Shown one piece after another: positions 19,231 through 27,894 of a stretch of DNA of 64,000 nt. The position numbers and the translations under genes are program-made. The stretch lies in assembly GCF_004359985.1 (NCBI RefSeq), contig NZ_SMRO01000002.1, forward strand, positions 372,001 through 436,000, written 5' to 3'. Origin of the DNA: Paraburkholderia flava. GTDB taxonomy: Bacteria; Pseudomonadota; Gammaproteobacteria; Burkholderiales; Burkholderiaceae. The notes beneath the pieces were generated by a model that saw only the letters and a list, made by a program, of their open reading frames with translations, ran no database searches and was not told the DNA's origin. How positions within the stretch are numbered: position 1 is the first letter of the stretch; the number at the start of each line of letters is the position of its first letter.

Positions 19231-19417
19231 CTTACGTGTGTGTCGCCTGCTTGGGCGCGTGATCGATGTCACGCAATCACGCAACAGCTGCGGCGCGCCG
19301 CAACGACGACGGCCGACCGCGCGCTCGCGCAGTCGCTGGCCGTTTCCCGAATGAACGAATGCGCACGCGACATTGCCCGAGCGGCAGCCGCGTGCGCGAG
19401 CAAAGAGGAATCGATCG

Positions 19418-21061
19418 ATGATCCGCAGAGAATTTATGGTTCGCACGCTGGCTGCGGCGGTGGCAACGCTAGCCGGTCGTGGCGCGTGTGCGCAGCAGGC
19501 GTCGCACGGCATGCAGGGCATGCACGATATGGCCGGCATGGAAGGGATGGAAGGCATGGCCGGAATGCCCGGCATGACGCCGAAGACGAGCGCCGCCGCA
19601 CACGCGCCTGCGCCGCTCGCTGCGGTCGATGCGCTGCCGGCAGGCCGTCCGCTCGCATCGCTGCGCATCCTTGCCAACGAGAGCCGCGAGCCAGGTGTGT
19701 TTCGCGCGACGCTCGTCGCGCATCCGGTCCAGCGCAATGTGCTCGCGGGCAGCGGCAAACCCACGACGTTCTGGCAGTACGACCCGACGACCGACGCGAC
19801 ATCGCAGGGTCCCATCGTCGGTCCGCTGATCGACGTACGCGAGGGCGACACCGTCGAGATCCACTTCATCAACCGGCTTGCACAGCCGTCGACAATTCAT
19901 TGGCACGGCTTGCCCGTGCCGCCCGATCAGGACGGCAATCCTTCCGATCCGGTCGCGCCGGGCGCGACGCACGTCTACCGTTTCACGCTGCCGCCCGGCA
20001 GCGCGGGAACGTACTGGTATCACCCGCATCCGCACATGATGTCCGCCGAGCAGGTGTTTCGCGGGCTGGCCGGTCCGATCGTCGTGCGCGCTGCTAACGA
20101 TCCGCTCGCCGGCTGGCCTGAGCGTCATCTGTTCTTCTCGGATCTGAAGCTGTCCGCCGACGGCACGATTCCGCCGAACGACATGATGGACTGGATGAAC
20201 GGCCGCGAAGGCCAGTTCGTGCTGGTCAACGGCGCTCGGCGGCCGCGCATCGTCGTCGCAAACGACGAGCGCTGGCGTGTGTGGAACGGCTGCAATGCGC
20301 GCTATCTTCGGTTGTCGCTGGGTGTGCCGTTCGCGCAGGTCGGCACCGACGGCGGTTTGCTGGAGCGTTCGCGCGACGGTCTGACCGACCTGCTGCTCGC
20401 GCCGGGCGAGCGCGCGGAGCTGATCGTGCGCGCCGGCACGAAGCCGCAACAGGTGGTGCTCACCGCCGATGTCTACGATCGCCGCAAGATGGCAATGTCG
20501 CACGGCAGTCTGCCCGCCGATCCCGCGCATGCGCTCGCCGACATCGAATTCGCACCGTCGGCCGGTGCCGATGCTGCCGCTGCGACACCACGAGCATTAC
20601 CCGCGATATTGCGCACGATCGAACCGCTGGGCACGTCGGTTGCAAAAAAATCGGTCGTGTTTTCCGAGAAGATGGACATGGCCGCGATGCATAAACCCGG
20701 CGCGTCCGTGCACGGGATGCCCGCCGGCATGTCCTTCATGATCAACGGCGCGACGTTCGATCCATCTCGCGTCACGCTGACGAGCCGGCGCGACGACGTG
20801 GAAATCTGGTCAATCGAAAATCGCACCGACATGGATCATCCGTTCCATCTGCACGGCACGCAGTTTCAGGTGGTCGAGCGGGTGCGGGGCGGTGTTGCGA
20901 CGTCCGAGCCGTATCGCGCGTGGCGCGACACGGTGAACGTCGAGCCCGACGAGATCGTGCGCATCGCGACGGTGCAGCGGATGGCGGGCGAGCGCATGTT
21001 CCACTGTCACATCCTCGAGCACGAGGACCTCGGAATGATGGCCACGCTCAAGGTGATCTGA
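19418..21061 (+). CDS. Multicopper oxidase, Tat-exported, Met-rich (CueO/CopA-like)
   Basis: 547 aa. ATG at 19418 with GAGGAA upstream. N-terminal twin-arginine signal (MIRREFMVRTLAAAVATLAG) with cleavage near ACAQQ. Then a Met/Gly/His-rich stretch (residues about 29-53, HGMQGMHDMAGMEGMEGM) typical of copper-binding tails. All four copper-ligand blocks are present: IHWHGLPVP, YWYHPHPHMMS, HPFHLHGTQF and HCHILEHEDLGMM, the last giving the type 1 site with a Met axial ligand. A second Met cluster (MDMAAMHKPG, HGMPAGMSFM) lies before the C-terminal domain. It probably oxidises Cu(I) in the periplasm for copper tolerance. Confidence 0.92.
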   Translation: MIRREFMVRTLAAAVATLAGRGACAQQASHGMQGMHDMAGMEGMEGMAGMPGMTPKTSAAAHAPAPLAAVDALPAGRPLASLRILANESREPGVFRATLVAHPVQRNVLAGSGKPTTFWQYDPTTDATSQGPIVGPLIDVREGDTVEIHFINRLAQPSTIHWHGLPVPPDQDGNPSDPVAPGATHVYRFTLPPGSAGTYWYHPHPHMMSAEQVFRGLAGPIVVRAANDPLAGWPERHLFFSDLKLSADGTIPPNDMMDWMNGREGQFVLVNGARRPRIVVANDERWRVWNGCNARYLRLSLGVPFAQVGTDGGLLERSRDGLTDLLLAPGERAELIVRAGTKPQQVVLTADVYDRRKMAMSHGSLPADPAHALADIEFAPSAGADAAAATPRALPAILRTIEPLGTSVAKKSVVFSEKMDMAAMHKPGASVHGMPAGMSFMINGATFDPSRVTLTSRRDDVEIWSIENRTDMDHPFHLHGTQFQVVERVRGGVATSEPYRAWRDTVNVEPDEIVRIATVQRMAGERMFHCHILEHEDLGMMATLKVI

Positions 21062-21097
21062 GTGATCTGAGCGTCGCGCCCTATGTGAACGCAAAAT

Positions 21098-21124
21098 GAA
21101 AAAACCCGGCATGAAGCCGGGTTT
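21098..21124 (-). terminator. Terminator of the cold-shock gene (between it and the oxidase gene)
   Basis: AAACCCGGC/GCCGGGTTT (21102-21110 and 21116-21124), 5-base loop, T-run on the minus strand. It may also slow plus-strand transcription from the oxidase gene, but no T-run follows on that side. Confidence 0.88.
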
Positions 21125-21148
21125 CAGAGGTACGGGTATCGAACGGAG

Positions 21149-21355
21149 TCAGGCGGCGGCCTGGATGTTCGATGCCTGTTTGCCTTTGGGGCCCTGCACG
21201 ACGTCGAAACTCACCTTCTGGCCTTCCTTGAGGGTTTTGAACCCGTTCATCGTGATAGCCGAAAAGTGCGCGAACAGATCCTCACCGCCTTCGTCGGGCG
21301 TAATGAATCCGAAACCTTTCGCGTCATTGAACCATTTGACTGTACCAGTTGACAT
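21149..21355 (-). CDS. Cold-shock domain protein (CspA family)
   Basis: 68 aa, one cold-shock domain and nothing else. RNP1 KGFGFI and RNP2 DLFAHF are intact, so it binds single-stranded RNA/DNA as an RNA chaperone. ATG with AGGGGAAG upstream. A promoter candidate lies about 140 bases away, giving the long 5' leader usual for csp genes. It sits beside clpS-clpA, as expected for this group. Which csp paralogue it is cannot be said. Confidence 0.92.
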   Translation of the reverse strand: MSTGTVKWFNDAKGFGFITPDEGGEDLFAHFSAITMNGFKTLKEGQKVSFDVVQGPKGKQASNIQAAA

Positions 21356-21497
21356 ACCAACTTCCCCTGTAACTCATGTTCCCACCACGAGCACGCTCGA
21401 AAAGCTTAACGACCGCAGTTTGCAGCCGTCCCCTCCTCACAAGCTCACCATCGGCATTTTTTCGAAATAATTGCTGGTTGAAAAAAGTGCCAGCTTG

Positions 21498-21526
21498 ATT
21501 GTTGAGGCTCTTAATTCGAGTGTCAA
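21498..21526 (-). promoter_or_regulatory. Candidate csp promoter
   Basis: Minus strand -35 TTGACA (21526-21521), 17-base spacer, -10 AACAAT (21503-21498). Start of transcription near 21491 would give a leader of about 135 bases. Confidence 0.6.
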
Positions 21527-21860
21527 GAAAATTTTGAGACACGCTGCGGGCCGTTGCGTGAATCCCATTTTCAGGGTTTTTCCCGCTTTTCTTATGTGCG
21601 GCCGTACGAGCGGGCGGTCTTGAAAAGTCGCATAATCGACTCACATGCTGCGTAGCGGGTCGCGGAGGAACGCGGAGCCGCCAGCCGCTTCCGGCGGGTT
21701 ATGCGATACTCGATCCGACGATGGTTTGACGAATGCAGCAACGACTTTCGGGAGGGCCGGCACCGCACTCGGCTCGTCGCGGAACGCTCGCGCCGGCAAT
21801 GCTGGCCGCAGGGCCTCCGGGCAACGTTCACCGGCCAGCTGGCTGGGGGTTTTGGCAGGA

Positions 21861-21888
21861 TTGCGGGCCTGTCCGAGTTGTTTAGAAT
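21861..21888 (+). promoter_or_regulatory. Possible clpS promoter
   Basis: TTGCGG (21861-21866), 16-base spacer, TAGAAT (21883-21888). The clpS ATG at 21895 is so close that the transcript would be nearly leaderless; weak support. Confidence 0.3.
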
Positions 21889-21894
21889 GGGTGT

Positions 21895-22209
21895 ATGGCG
21901 ATTATTCCGGACAAGCAGGATGGCACCGTACTGGAGCGGCAGGAACAGAAGCTAAAACCGCCGGCCATGTATAAGGTGGTGCTGCTGAATGACGACTTCA
22001 CGCCGATGGAATTTGTCGTGATGATCGTGCAGGAGTATTTCAATAAAGATCGTGAAACCGCAACGCAGGTTATGTTGAAGGTACATCGCGAAGGTAGGGG
22101 AGTCTGTGGGGTCTATACGCGGGACATCGCGTCGACCAAAGTCGAGCAAGTCGTTACCCACGCACGGCAGGCCGGGCATCCGCTGCAGTGTGTGATGGAG
22201 GAAGCATGA
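21895..22209 (+). CDS. clpS: ATP-dependent Clp protease adaptor ClpS
   Basis: 104 aa. N-end-rule adaptor that brings substrates with destabilising N-terminal residues to ClpA. The conserved core is complete: [17 protein letters not shown] (the NDD/T-P-M binding pocket), [21 protein letters not shown] and the C-terminal [10 protein letters not shown]. Its stop codon overlaps the clpA start (ATGA), so the two are translationally coupled. Confidence 0.96.
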   Translation: MAIIPDKQDGTVLERQEQKLKPPAMYKVVLLNDDFTPMEFVVMIVQEYFNKDRETATQVMLKVHREGRGVCGVYTRDIASTKVEQVVTHARQAGHPLQCVMEEA

Positions 22210-24503
22210 TTGCCCAGGAACTGGAAGTCAGCCTGCACATGGCGTTCATGGAAGCACGCCAGGCCAGGCACGAGTTCATCACGGTCGAACATCTTTTGCT
22301 GGCGCTGTTGGACAATCCGACGGCGGCTGAGGTGTTGCGCGCATGCGCGGCCAACATCGAGGATCTGCGTCAGAACCTGCGCAACTTCATTCATGACAAC
22401 ACGCCGACCGTGCCTGGCACGGACGACGTCGACACGCAGCCCACGCTCGGTTTTCAGCGTGTGATCCAGCGCGCCATCATGCATGTGCAGTCCACGTCGA
22501 ACGGCAAGAAGGAAGTGACCGGCGCGAACGTGCTGGTTGCGATCTTCGGCGAGAAGGATTCTCACGCGGTGTACTACCTGCAGCAGCAGGGCGTCACGCG
22601 GCTCGACGTCGTGAATTTCATTTCGCATGGCATCGCGAAGACGAACAGCACCGACGCCGCGAAAGCGAGCGACGCGAATGCCGAGTCCGACGAAGCCGGT
22701 GCGCAGAAGGAAACGCCGCTCGCGCAGTTCACGCAGAACCTGAACCAGATGGCAAAGGACGGCCGCATCGATCCGCTGATCGGACGCGAAGCGGAAGTCG
22801 AGCGCGTCGTTCAGGTGCTGTGCCGTCGTCGCAAGAACAATCCGCTGCTGGTCGGTGAAGCGGGCGTCGGCAAGACGGCGATCGCCGAAGGTCTTGCGTA
22901 TCGGATCACGCGCGGCGAAGTGCCGGACATTCTTGCGGATGCGCAGGTCTATTCGCTCGATATGGGCGCGCTGCTCGCCGGCACGAAGTATCGCGGCGAT
23001 TTCGAGCAACGCCTGAAGACGGTGTTGAAGGAACTGAAGGAACGGCCGCACGCCATTCTGTTCATCGACGAAATCCATACGCTGATCGGCGCAGGTGCTG
23101 CGTCGGGCGGCACGCTCGATGCATCGAATCTGCTGAAGCCGGCGTTGTCGTCGGGTGTGTTGAAGTGCATCGGCGCGACGACGTTCACCGAATATCGCGG
23201 CATCTTCGAGAAGGACGCAGCGCTGTCGCGCCGCTTCCAGAAAGTCGATGTGACCGAGCCGACCGTCGAACAAACGGTGGCGATCCTGCGTGGCTTGAAG
23301 TCGCGCTTCGAAGAGCACCACGGCGTGAAGTATTCGTCGGGTGCGCTGTCGGCGGCGGCGGAGCTGTCGGCGCGCTTCATCACCGACCGTCATCTGCCGG
23401 ACAAGGCGATCGACGTGATCGACGAAGCCGGTGCGGCGCAACGCATCCTGCCGAAGTCGAAGCAGAAGAAGACGATCGGCAAGGGCGAGATCGAGGAAAT
23501 CATTTCGAAGATCGCGCGCATCCCTCCGCAGAGCGTGTCGCAGGACGACCGCAGCAAGCTGCAGACGCTCGATCGCGATCTGAAGAGCGTCGTGTTCGGA
23601 CAAGACCCGGCCATCGATGCGCTGTCGGCCGCGATCAAGATGGCGCGCGCGGGCCTCGGCAAGACGGACAAGCCGATCGGCGCGTTCCTGTTCTCGGGCC
23701 CGACCGGTGTCGGCAAGACCGAAGTGGCGCGGCAGCTCGCGTTCACGATGGGCATCGAACTGCTGCGCTTCGACATGTCGGAATACATGGAGCGTCATGC
23801 GGTGAGCCGTTTGATTGGCGCGCCGCCGGGCTACGTCGGGTTCGATCAGGGTGGTTTGCTGACCGAAGCCGTCACGAAGAAGCCGCACTGCGTGCTGCTG
23901 CTCGACGAAATCGAGAAGGCGCATCCGGACATCTACAACGTGCTGCTGCAGGTGATGGACCACGGCACGCTGACCGACAACAACGGCCGCAAGGCGGACT
24001 TCCGCAACGTCATCATCATCATGACGACGAATGCGGGCGCCGAGTCGATGCAGAAGTCGACGATCGGTTTCACGACGCGCCGCGAAACCGGCGACGAAAT
24101 GGCCGATATCAAGCGGATGTTCACGCCGGAGTTCCGTAACCGTCTGGACGCGACGATCAGCTTCCGCTCGCTCGATGAAGAAATCATCATGCGCGTGGTC
24201 GACAAGTTCCTGATGCAGCTCGAAGACCAGCTGCACGAGAAGAAGGTCGACGCGCTCTTCACCGACGCGCTGCGCGCGCATCTTGCGAAGCACGGTTTCG
24301 ATCCGTTGATGGGTGCACGTCCGATGCAGCGCCTGATCCAGGACACGATCCGTCGCGCGCTCGCCGACGAGTTGCTGTTCGGCAAGCTGGTGACGGGCGG
24401 CCGCGTGACGGTCGACGTCGATGGCAACGACAAGGTGCAGCTGACGTTCGACGAGCATTCGGAGCCGGGCAGTCCGAATCCGGAAGCGGTCGAGGCCGAA
24501 TAA
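22206..24503 (+). CDS. clpA: ATP-dependent Clp protease ATP-binding subunit ClpA
   Basis: 765 aa. Hexameric AAA+ unfoldase that feeds proteins to ClpP. Order: N-domain (about 1-145, where ClpS docks), first AAA module with Walker [15 protein letters not shown] and Walker B ILFIDEIH, second module with [14 protein letters not shown] and [14 protein letters not shown]. The ATG at 22206 overlaps the clpS stop. A terminator follows 19 bases after the stop. Confidence 0.97.
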   Translation: MIAQELEVSLHMAFMEARQARHEFITVEHLLLALLDNPTAAEVLRACAANIEDLRQNLRNFIHDNTPTVPGTDDVDTQPTLGFQRVIQRAIMHVQSTSNGKKEVTGANVLVAIFGEKDSHAVYYLQQQGVTRLDVVNFISHGIAKTNSTDAAKASDANAESDEAGAQKETPLAQFTQNLNQMAKDGRIDPLIGREAEVERVVQVLCRRRKNNPLLVGEAGVGKTAIAEGLAYRITRGEVPDILADAQVYSLDMGALLAGTKYRGDFEQRLKTVLKELKERPHAILFIDEIHTLIGAGAASGGTLDASNLLKPALSSGVLKCIGATTFTEYRGIFEKDAALSRRFQKVDVTEPTVEQTVAILRGLKSRFEEHHGVKYSSGALSAAAELSARFITDRHLPDKAIDVIDEAGAAQRILPKSKQKKTIGKGEIEEIISKIARIPPQSVSQDDRSKLQTLDRDLKSVVFGQDPAIDALSAAIKMARAGLGKTDKPIGAFLFSGPTGVGKTEVARQLAFTMGIELLRFDMSEYMERHAVSRLIGAPPGYVGFDQGGLLTEAVTKKPHCVLLLDEIEKAHPDIYNVLLQVMDHGTLTDNNGRKADFRNVIIIMTTNAGAESMQKSTIGFTTRRETGDEMADIKRMFTPEFRNRLDATISFRSLDEEIIMRVVDKFLMQLEDQLHEKKVDALFTDALRAHLAKHGFDPLMGARPMQRLIQDTIRRALADELLFGKLVTGGRVTVDVDGNDKVQLTFDEHSEPGSPNPEAVEAE

Positions 24504-24521
24504 GCTTCAAGAGCAGCAATA

Positions 24522-24556
24522 AAAAACGGCGCGGGCTATAAACCCGCGCCGTTTTT
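24522..24556. terminator. Bidirectional terminator between clpA and dut
   Basis: GC-rich stem AAAACGGCGCGGG with CCCGCGCCGTTTT and a short AT-rich loop, T-run on both strands. It ends convergent clpA (plus) and dut (minus). Confidence 0.92.
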
Positions 24557-24591
24557 CTTTTGCGTGGCGTATTTGTCCTGCGTATCGACGT

Positions 24592-25038
24592 TCAGTGCTT
24601 GCCGGTACTACCGAATCCACCCGCGCCGCGCGCGCTCTCCGCAAAGTCGTCGACGATGTTGAACTGCGCCTGCACGACCGGCACGATTACCAGTTGCGCG
24701 AGACGTTCGAACGGATTCAGCGTGAACGTGGTCTGGCCGCGGTTCCACGTCGAAATCATCAGCTCGCCCTGGTAATCCGAATCGATCAATCCCACCAGAT
24801 TACCCAGCACGATGCCGTGCTTATGACCGAGGCCCGAGCGCGGCAGGATCAGCGCGGCGTAGCCCGGATCGCCGACGTGGATCGCGAGGCCGGTCGGCAC
24901 GAGCGCGGTCTGTCCCGGTTCGAGGATCAGCGGCGCGTCGAGACATGCACGCAGATCGAGGCCCGCGCTGCCCGGCGTCGCGTAGTGCGGAAGCTGGTCG
25001 CGCATCTTCGGGTTGAGAATCTTCAGGTCGAGTTTCAT
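24592..25038 (-). CDS. dut: Deoxyuridine 5'-triphosphate nucleotidohydrolase (dUTPase)
   Basis: 148 aa, normal for the trimeric enzyme that hydrolyses dUTP to dUMP and keeps uracil out of DNA. The five dUTPase motifs can be followed: [37 protein letters not shown] and the C-terminal [10 protein letters not shown]. Start ATG at 25038; no strong Shine-Dalgarno, which fits being the last gene of the ribF-ileS-lspA-coaBC chain. Gap to the preceding oxidoreductase gene is 32 bases. Confidence 0.96.
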   Translation of the reverse strand: MKLDLKILNPKMRDQLPHYATPGSAGLDLRACLDAPLILEPGQTALVPTGLAIHVGDPGYAALILPRSGLGHKHGIVLGNLVGLIDSDYQGELMISTWNRGQTTFTLNPFERLAQLVIVPVVQAQFNIVDDFAESARGAGGFGSTGKH

Positions 25039-25070
25039 GCGAGGTCGGGAATGGAGGTGAAGAAAAAAAT

Positions 25071-26072
25071 TCAGCGTCCCAGCTGGAACGCTTCGGCAAG
25101 CAGTTCGTACGAGCGCAGTCGCGCGCGGTAGCTGCCCGCGACGGTCAGCACGATCAGTTCGTCGGCCTCGAACTGGTCCTTCAACTCGAGTAGCCGTTCG
25201 GTCACCGTGCCGGGCGTGCCGATCACGCTGCGCGGCTTTTCGCGCGCGATGACCAGTTGCTCGCGCTCGCCGTATTCCTGCGCGAGGCCTTGCTCGATCG
25301 ATGGAATCGGCGCGTTGAGTCCGTAGGCCATCTGCACGCGGCGCAGATCGACTGCTTTTTCGAGGTCGGCGGCTTCCTGTTCGGTGTCCGCGCAGATCGC
25401 GAATACTGCGGCCGCCAGATACGGCCGCGCTTCGTTGCCGGCAGCGAAGCGCTCGCGATACGCCTGCGCCACCTGATGTCCGAAATGCGCGTTGATGAAA
25501 TGCGCGAACGCGAAGCGCAGCCCAAGCTGCGCGGCAAGCAGCCCGCCGAAGTCGCTCGACCCGAGCACCCACAGTTCAGGTCGCGTCTCGACTTGCGGTT
25601 GCAGCAGCACGCCGTGCGCGAGGTGATCGTCGGGCAGGGTGCCGTTCATCAGCCCGACCAGTTCGCCGACCTGCTGCGGAAAAATGTCGCCACGGTTGTA
25701 CGTGCCCGCCGCGACGGCCTGCGCGGTGCGCATGTCGCCGCCGGGCGCGCGCCCGACACCGAGATCGACGCGATTCGGGAACAGCGCTTCGAGCATCATG
25801 AACTGCTCGGCGAGTTTGAACGGGCTGTAGTACGGCAGCATCACGCCGCCGGAGCCGATGCGGATGCGCTTCGTCACGCTGCCGAGGCGCGCGAGCATGA
25901 CTTCGGGACACGGGTTCGATACGCCGCGCAACCCGTGGTGTTCGGCGCACCAGTAGCGCGTGTAGCCGAGGTCGTCGGCGAGTTGGGCGAGTTCGATGGT
26001 GGCCGCGATCGCATCGGCTACCGAGTGCGCGTCGATCACGGGCGTTTGATCGAGCACGGAAAGTCGCGTCAT
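25071..26072 (-). CDS. LLM-class flavin-dependent oxidoreductase (luciferase-like)
   Basis: 333 aa. A bacterial luciferase-like TIM-barrel monooxygenase using FMNH2. Recognisable blocks are RYWCAEHHG (residues about 39-47), [36 protein letters not shown] and the late [10 protein letters not shown]. It matches the group that contains E. coli YhbW and similar uncharacterised enzymes; the substrate is unknown. It lies between coaBC and dut with gaps of 22 and 32 bases, so it is co-transcribed with them. GGAG precedes the ATG. Confidence 0.88.
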   Translation of the reverse strand: MTRLSVLDQTPVIDAHSVADAIAATIELAQLADDLGYTRYWCAEHHGLRGVSNPCPEVMLARLGSVTKRIRIGSGGVMLPYYSPFKLAEQFMMLEALFPNRVDLGVGRAPGGDMRTAQAVAAGTYNRGDIFPQQVGELVGLMNGTLPDDHLAHGVLLQPQVETRPELWVLGSSDFGGLLAAQLGLRFAFAHFINAHFGHQVAQAYRERFAAGNEARPYLAAAVFAICADTEQEAADLEKAVDLRRVQMAYGLNAPIPSIEQGLAQEYGEREQLVIAREKPRSVIGTPGTVTERLLELKDQFEADELIVLTVAGSYRARLRSYELLAEAFQLGR

Positions 26073-26094
26073 GGCAGTACCGCTCCGGATGAGA

Positions 26095-27336
26095 TCAGCG
26101 GATCAGGCTCGTGTCCGGCAGCCGCTTCGCGATTTCGGCGATCAGCGCGCCGGCGAGCGAACGCTTGTCCGCGCGCGGCAGCTTCGTCGCGCCGCTTGCT
26201 TCGAATAGCACGACTTCGTTGTCGTCGAGGCCGAACGTCAGCGGACCGAGATTGCCGATCAGTAGCGGCACGTTCTTGCGTACGCGCTTTTCTTCGCCGT
26301 GCACGTCGAGGTCGCCGCTCTCCGCCGCGAAGCCGACGCAGAACGGCGGATGCGGCAGCTTCGCGACCGCTGCAAGGATGTCGGGGTTCTCGATGAACGT
26401 GAACGACGGCATCGGCTTGTCGGCGGTCTTCTTGATCTTGTGGTCGCTCGGGTGATCGACGCGCCAGTCGGCGACCGCTGCGACGCCGATGAAGATGTCG
26501 TAGTCGGGCACCGCGCGCATCACCGCGTCGTGCATCTGCTGCGCGGTCTGCACGTCTTCTCGATAGACGCCCCACGGTGTTTCGATGCTGACCGGACCGG
26601 CGATCAGATGCACGTCCGCGCCCGCCTGTTGTGCGGCGCGCGCGAGCGCGAAGCCCATCTTGCCGCTGGAGCGATTCGTGATGCCGCGCACCGGATCGAG
26701 CGGTTCGAACGTCGGGCCCGCGGTGAGCAACACGCGATGTCCGGCGAGCAGCTTCGGATGGAAGAACGACGCGATCGCTTCATACGTCGCTTCGGGTTCG
26801 AGCATCCGGCCGTCGCCGACTTCACCGCACGCCTGCGGACCGGAGTCCGGACCCAGCACTTCGACGCCGTCCGCGCGCAGCTGCGCGACGTTGCGTTGCG
26901 TGGCCGGGTTCTGCCACATCTGCCGGTTCATCGCGGGGACGACGAGCAGCGGACAGTCGCGCGCCACACACAGCGTGGACAGCAGATCGTCCGCGCGACC
27001 ATGCGCGAGCTTCGCGAGAAAATCCGTCGACGCCGGCGCGATCACGATCGCATCGGCTTCGCGCGACAGATCGATGTGCGGCATGTTGTTCGGAATGCGC
27101 GCGTCCCACTGGCTCGTGTAGACGGGCCGGCCGGACAGCGCCTGCATCGTGACCGGCGTGATGAACTGCGTTGCCGCATCGGTCATCACGATCTGCACGG
27201 TGGCACCTGCCTTGACGAGCAGGCGCGTGAGTTCGGCGATCTTGTAGCAGGCGATGCCACCCGTCAGACCGAGGACGAGATGTTTTCCTGCGAGTTCTCC
27301 GCCTGTGGCAGTAGTGACGGTAGTGACAGTCGCCAA
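26095..27336 (-). CDS. coaBC: Bifunctional phosphopantothenoylcysteine decarboxylase/phosphopantothenate-cysteine ligase
   Basis: 413 aa with the proposed TTG start at 27336, set by GGAGG six bases upstream; an in-frame TTG at 27357 lies upstream of that site. N-terminal CoaC flavoprotein domain (VLGLTGGIACYK; VIAPASTDFLAKLAHG; VVPAMNRQMWQNPATQRN) decarboxylates 4'-phosphopantothenoylcysteine. The C-terminal CoaB domain, from about residue 190 (VLLTAGPTFEPLDPVR, ITNRSSGKMGFALA), makes it from phosphopantothenate and Cys. Both steps are in CoA synthesis. Follows lspA by 57 bases on the same strand. Confidence 0.95.
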   Translation of the reverse strand: MATVTTVTTATGGELAGKHLVLGLTGGIACYKIAELTRLLVKAGATVQIVMTDAATQFITPVTMQALSGRPVYTSQWDARIPNNMPHIDLSREADAIVIAPASTDFLAKLAHGRADDLLSTLCVARDCPLLVVPAMNRQMWQNPATQRNVAQLRADGVEVLGPDSGPQACGEVGDGRMLEPEATYEAIASFFHPKLLAGHRVLLTAGPTFEPLDPVRGITNRSSGKMGFALARAAQQAGADVHLIAGPVSIETPWGVYREDVQTAQQMHDAVMRAVPDYDIFIGVAAVADWRVDHPSDHKIKKTADKPMPSFTFIENPDILAAVAKLPHPPFCVGFAAESGDLDVHGEEKRVRKNVPLLIGNLGPLTFGLDDNEVVLFEASGATKLPRADKRSLAGALIAEIAKRLPDTSLIR

Positions 27337-27393
27337 CGCAAGCCTCCGACTAAGCAAGTGCCGCCGGCGCAGCGCGCCGGCTTTGAAACACGG

Positions 27394-27894
27394 TCAACGC
27401 GAGCCGCGCACGCGCCGCAGCTCGTCGAACACGAGCAGCGCTGCGCCGATCGTGATCGCGCTGTCGGCGAGATTGAACGCCGGCCAGTGCCATGCGCGCA
27501 CGTGAAAATCGAGGAAGTCGATCACGTGGCCGTACATCAGCCGGTCGATCACGTTGCCGAGCGCACCGCCGAGAATCAGCGACAGCGCCGCACAGAACAG
27601 CCGCTGCGTGCCGTGCCGCTTCAACAGATAGCAGATCACGAGCGCCGCAACGATGCCGAGCGCGGTGAAGCCCCAGCGCTGCCAGCCGCCGGCAGCCGCG
27701 AGGAAGCTGAACGCCGCGCCGCGGTTGAACACCAGCAGCAGGTTGAAGAACGGCGTCAGTTCATACGGGCGACCGTACTCGAACACGCGCGCGACAGCGA
27801 TCTTCGTCAACTGATCGAACAGGATCACGATCAGTGCGACGCCCAGCCACGGTGCGAGCGATCCGCCGCCCGATTTCGACAGGGTTTTGGCCAT
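27394..27894 (-). CDS. lspA: Lipoprotein signal peptidase (signal peptidase II)
   Basis: 166 aa inner-membrane aspartyl protease that cleaves prolipoproteins before the lipobox Cys. Four hydrophobic segments; the two catalytic Asp lie in GNVIDR and FNLADSAI, and the N-terminal FDQLTK and [10 protein letters not shown] blocks are present. The ATG overlaps the last base of the ileS stop (TAATG), the usual coupling. In this window its likely substrates include the three GH92 lipoproteins. Confidence 0.97.
   Translation of the reverse strand: MAKTLSKSGGGSLAPWLGVALIVILFDQLTKIAVARVFEYGRPYELTPFFNLLLVFNRGAAFSFLAAAGGWQRWGFTALGIVAALVICYLLKRHGTQRLFCAALSLILGGALGNVIDRLMYGHVIDFLDFHVRAWHWPAFNLADSAITIGAALLVFDELRRVRGSR

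Larger units (their letters stand above)
21356..21894. other. 539-base region between csp and clpS: csp leader and divergent promoters
   Basis: No gene seen; frames here are Arg-rich and lack ribosome binding sites. The first 135 bases are the probable csp 5' leader (minus strand). The remainder holds the csp promoter and, near 21861-21888, a possible clpS promoter. Confidence 0.5.

Noticed and set aside
21701..21955. Frame overlapping the clpS start on the plus strand
   Set aside because: It is Arg/Trp/Ser-rich without a ribosome binding site and overlaps clpS, whose conserved sequence is unambiguous.
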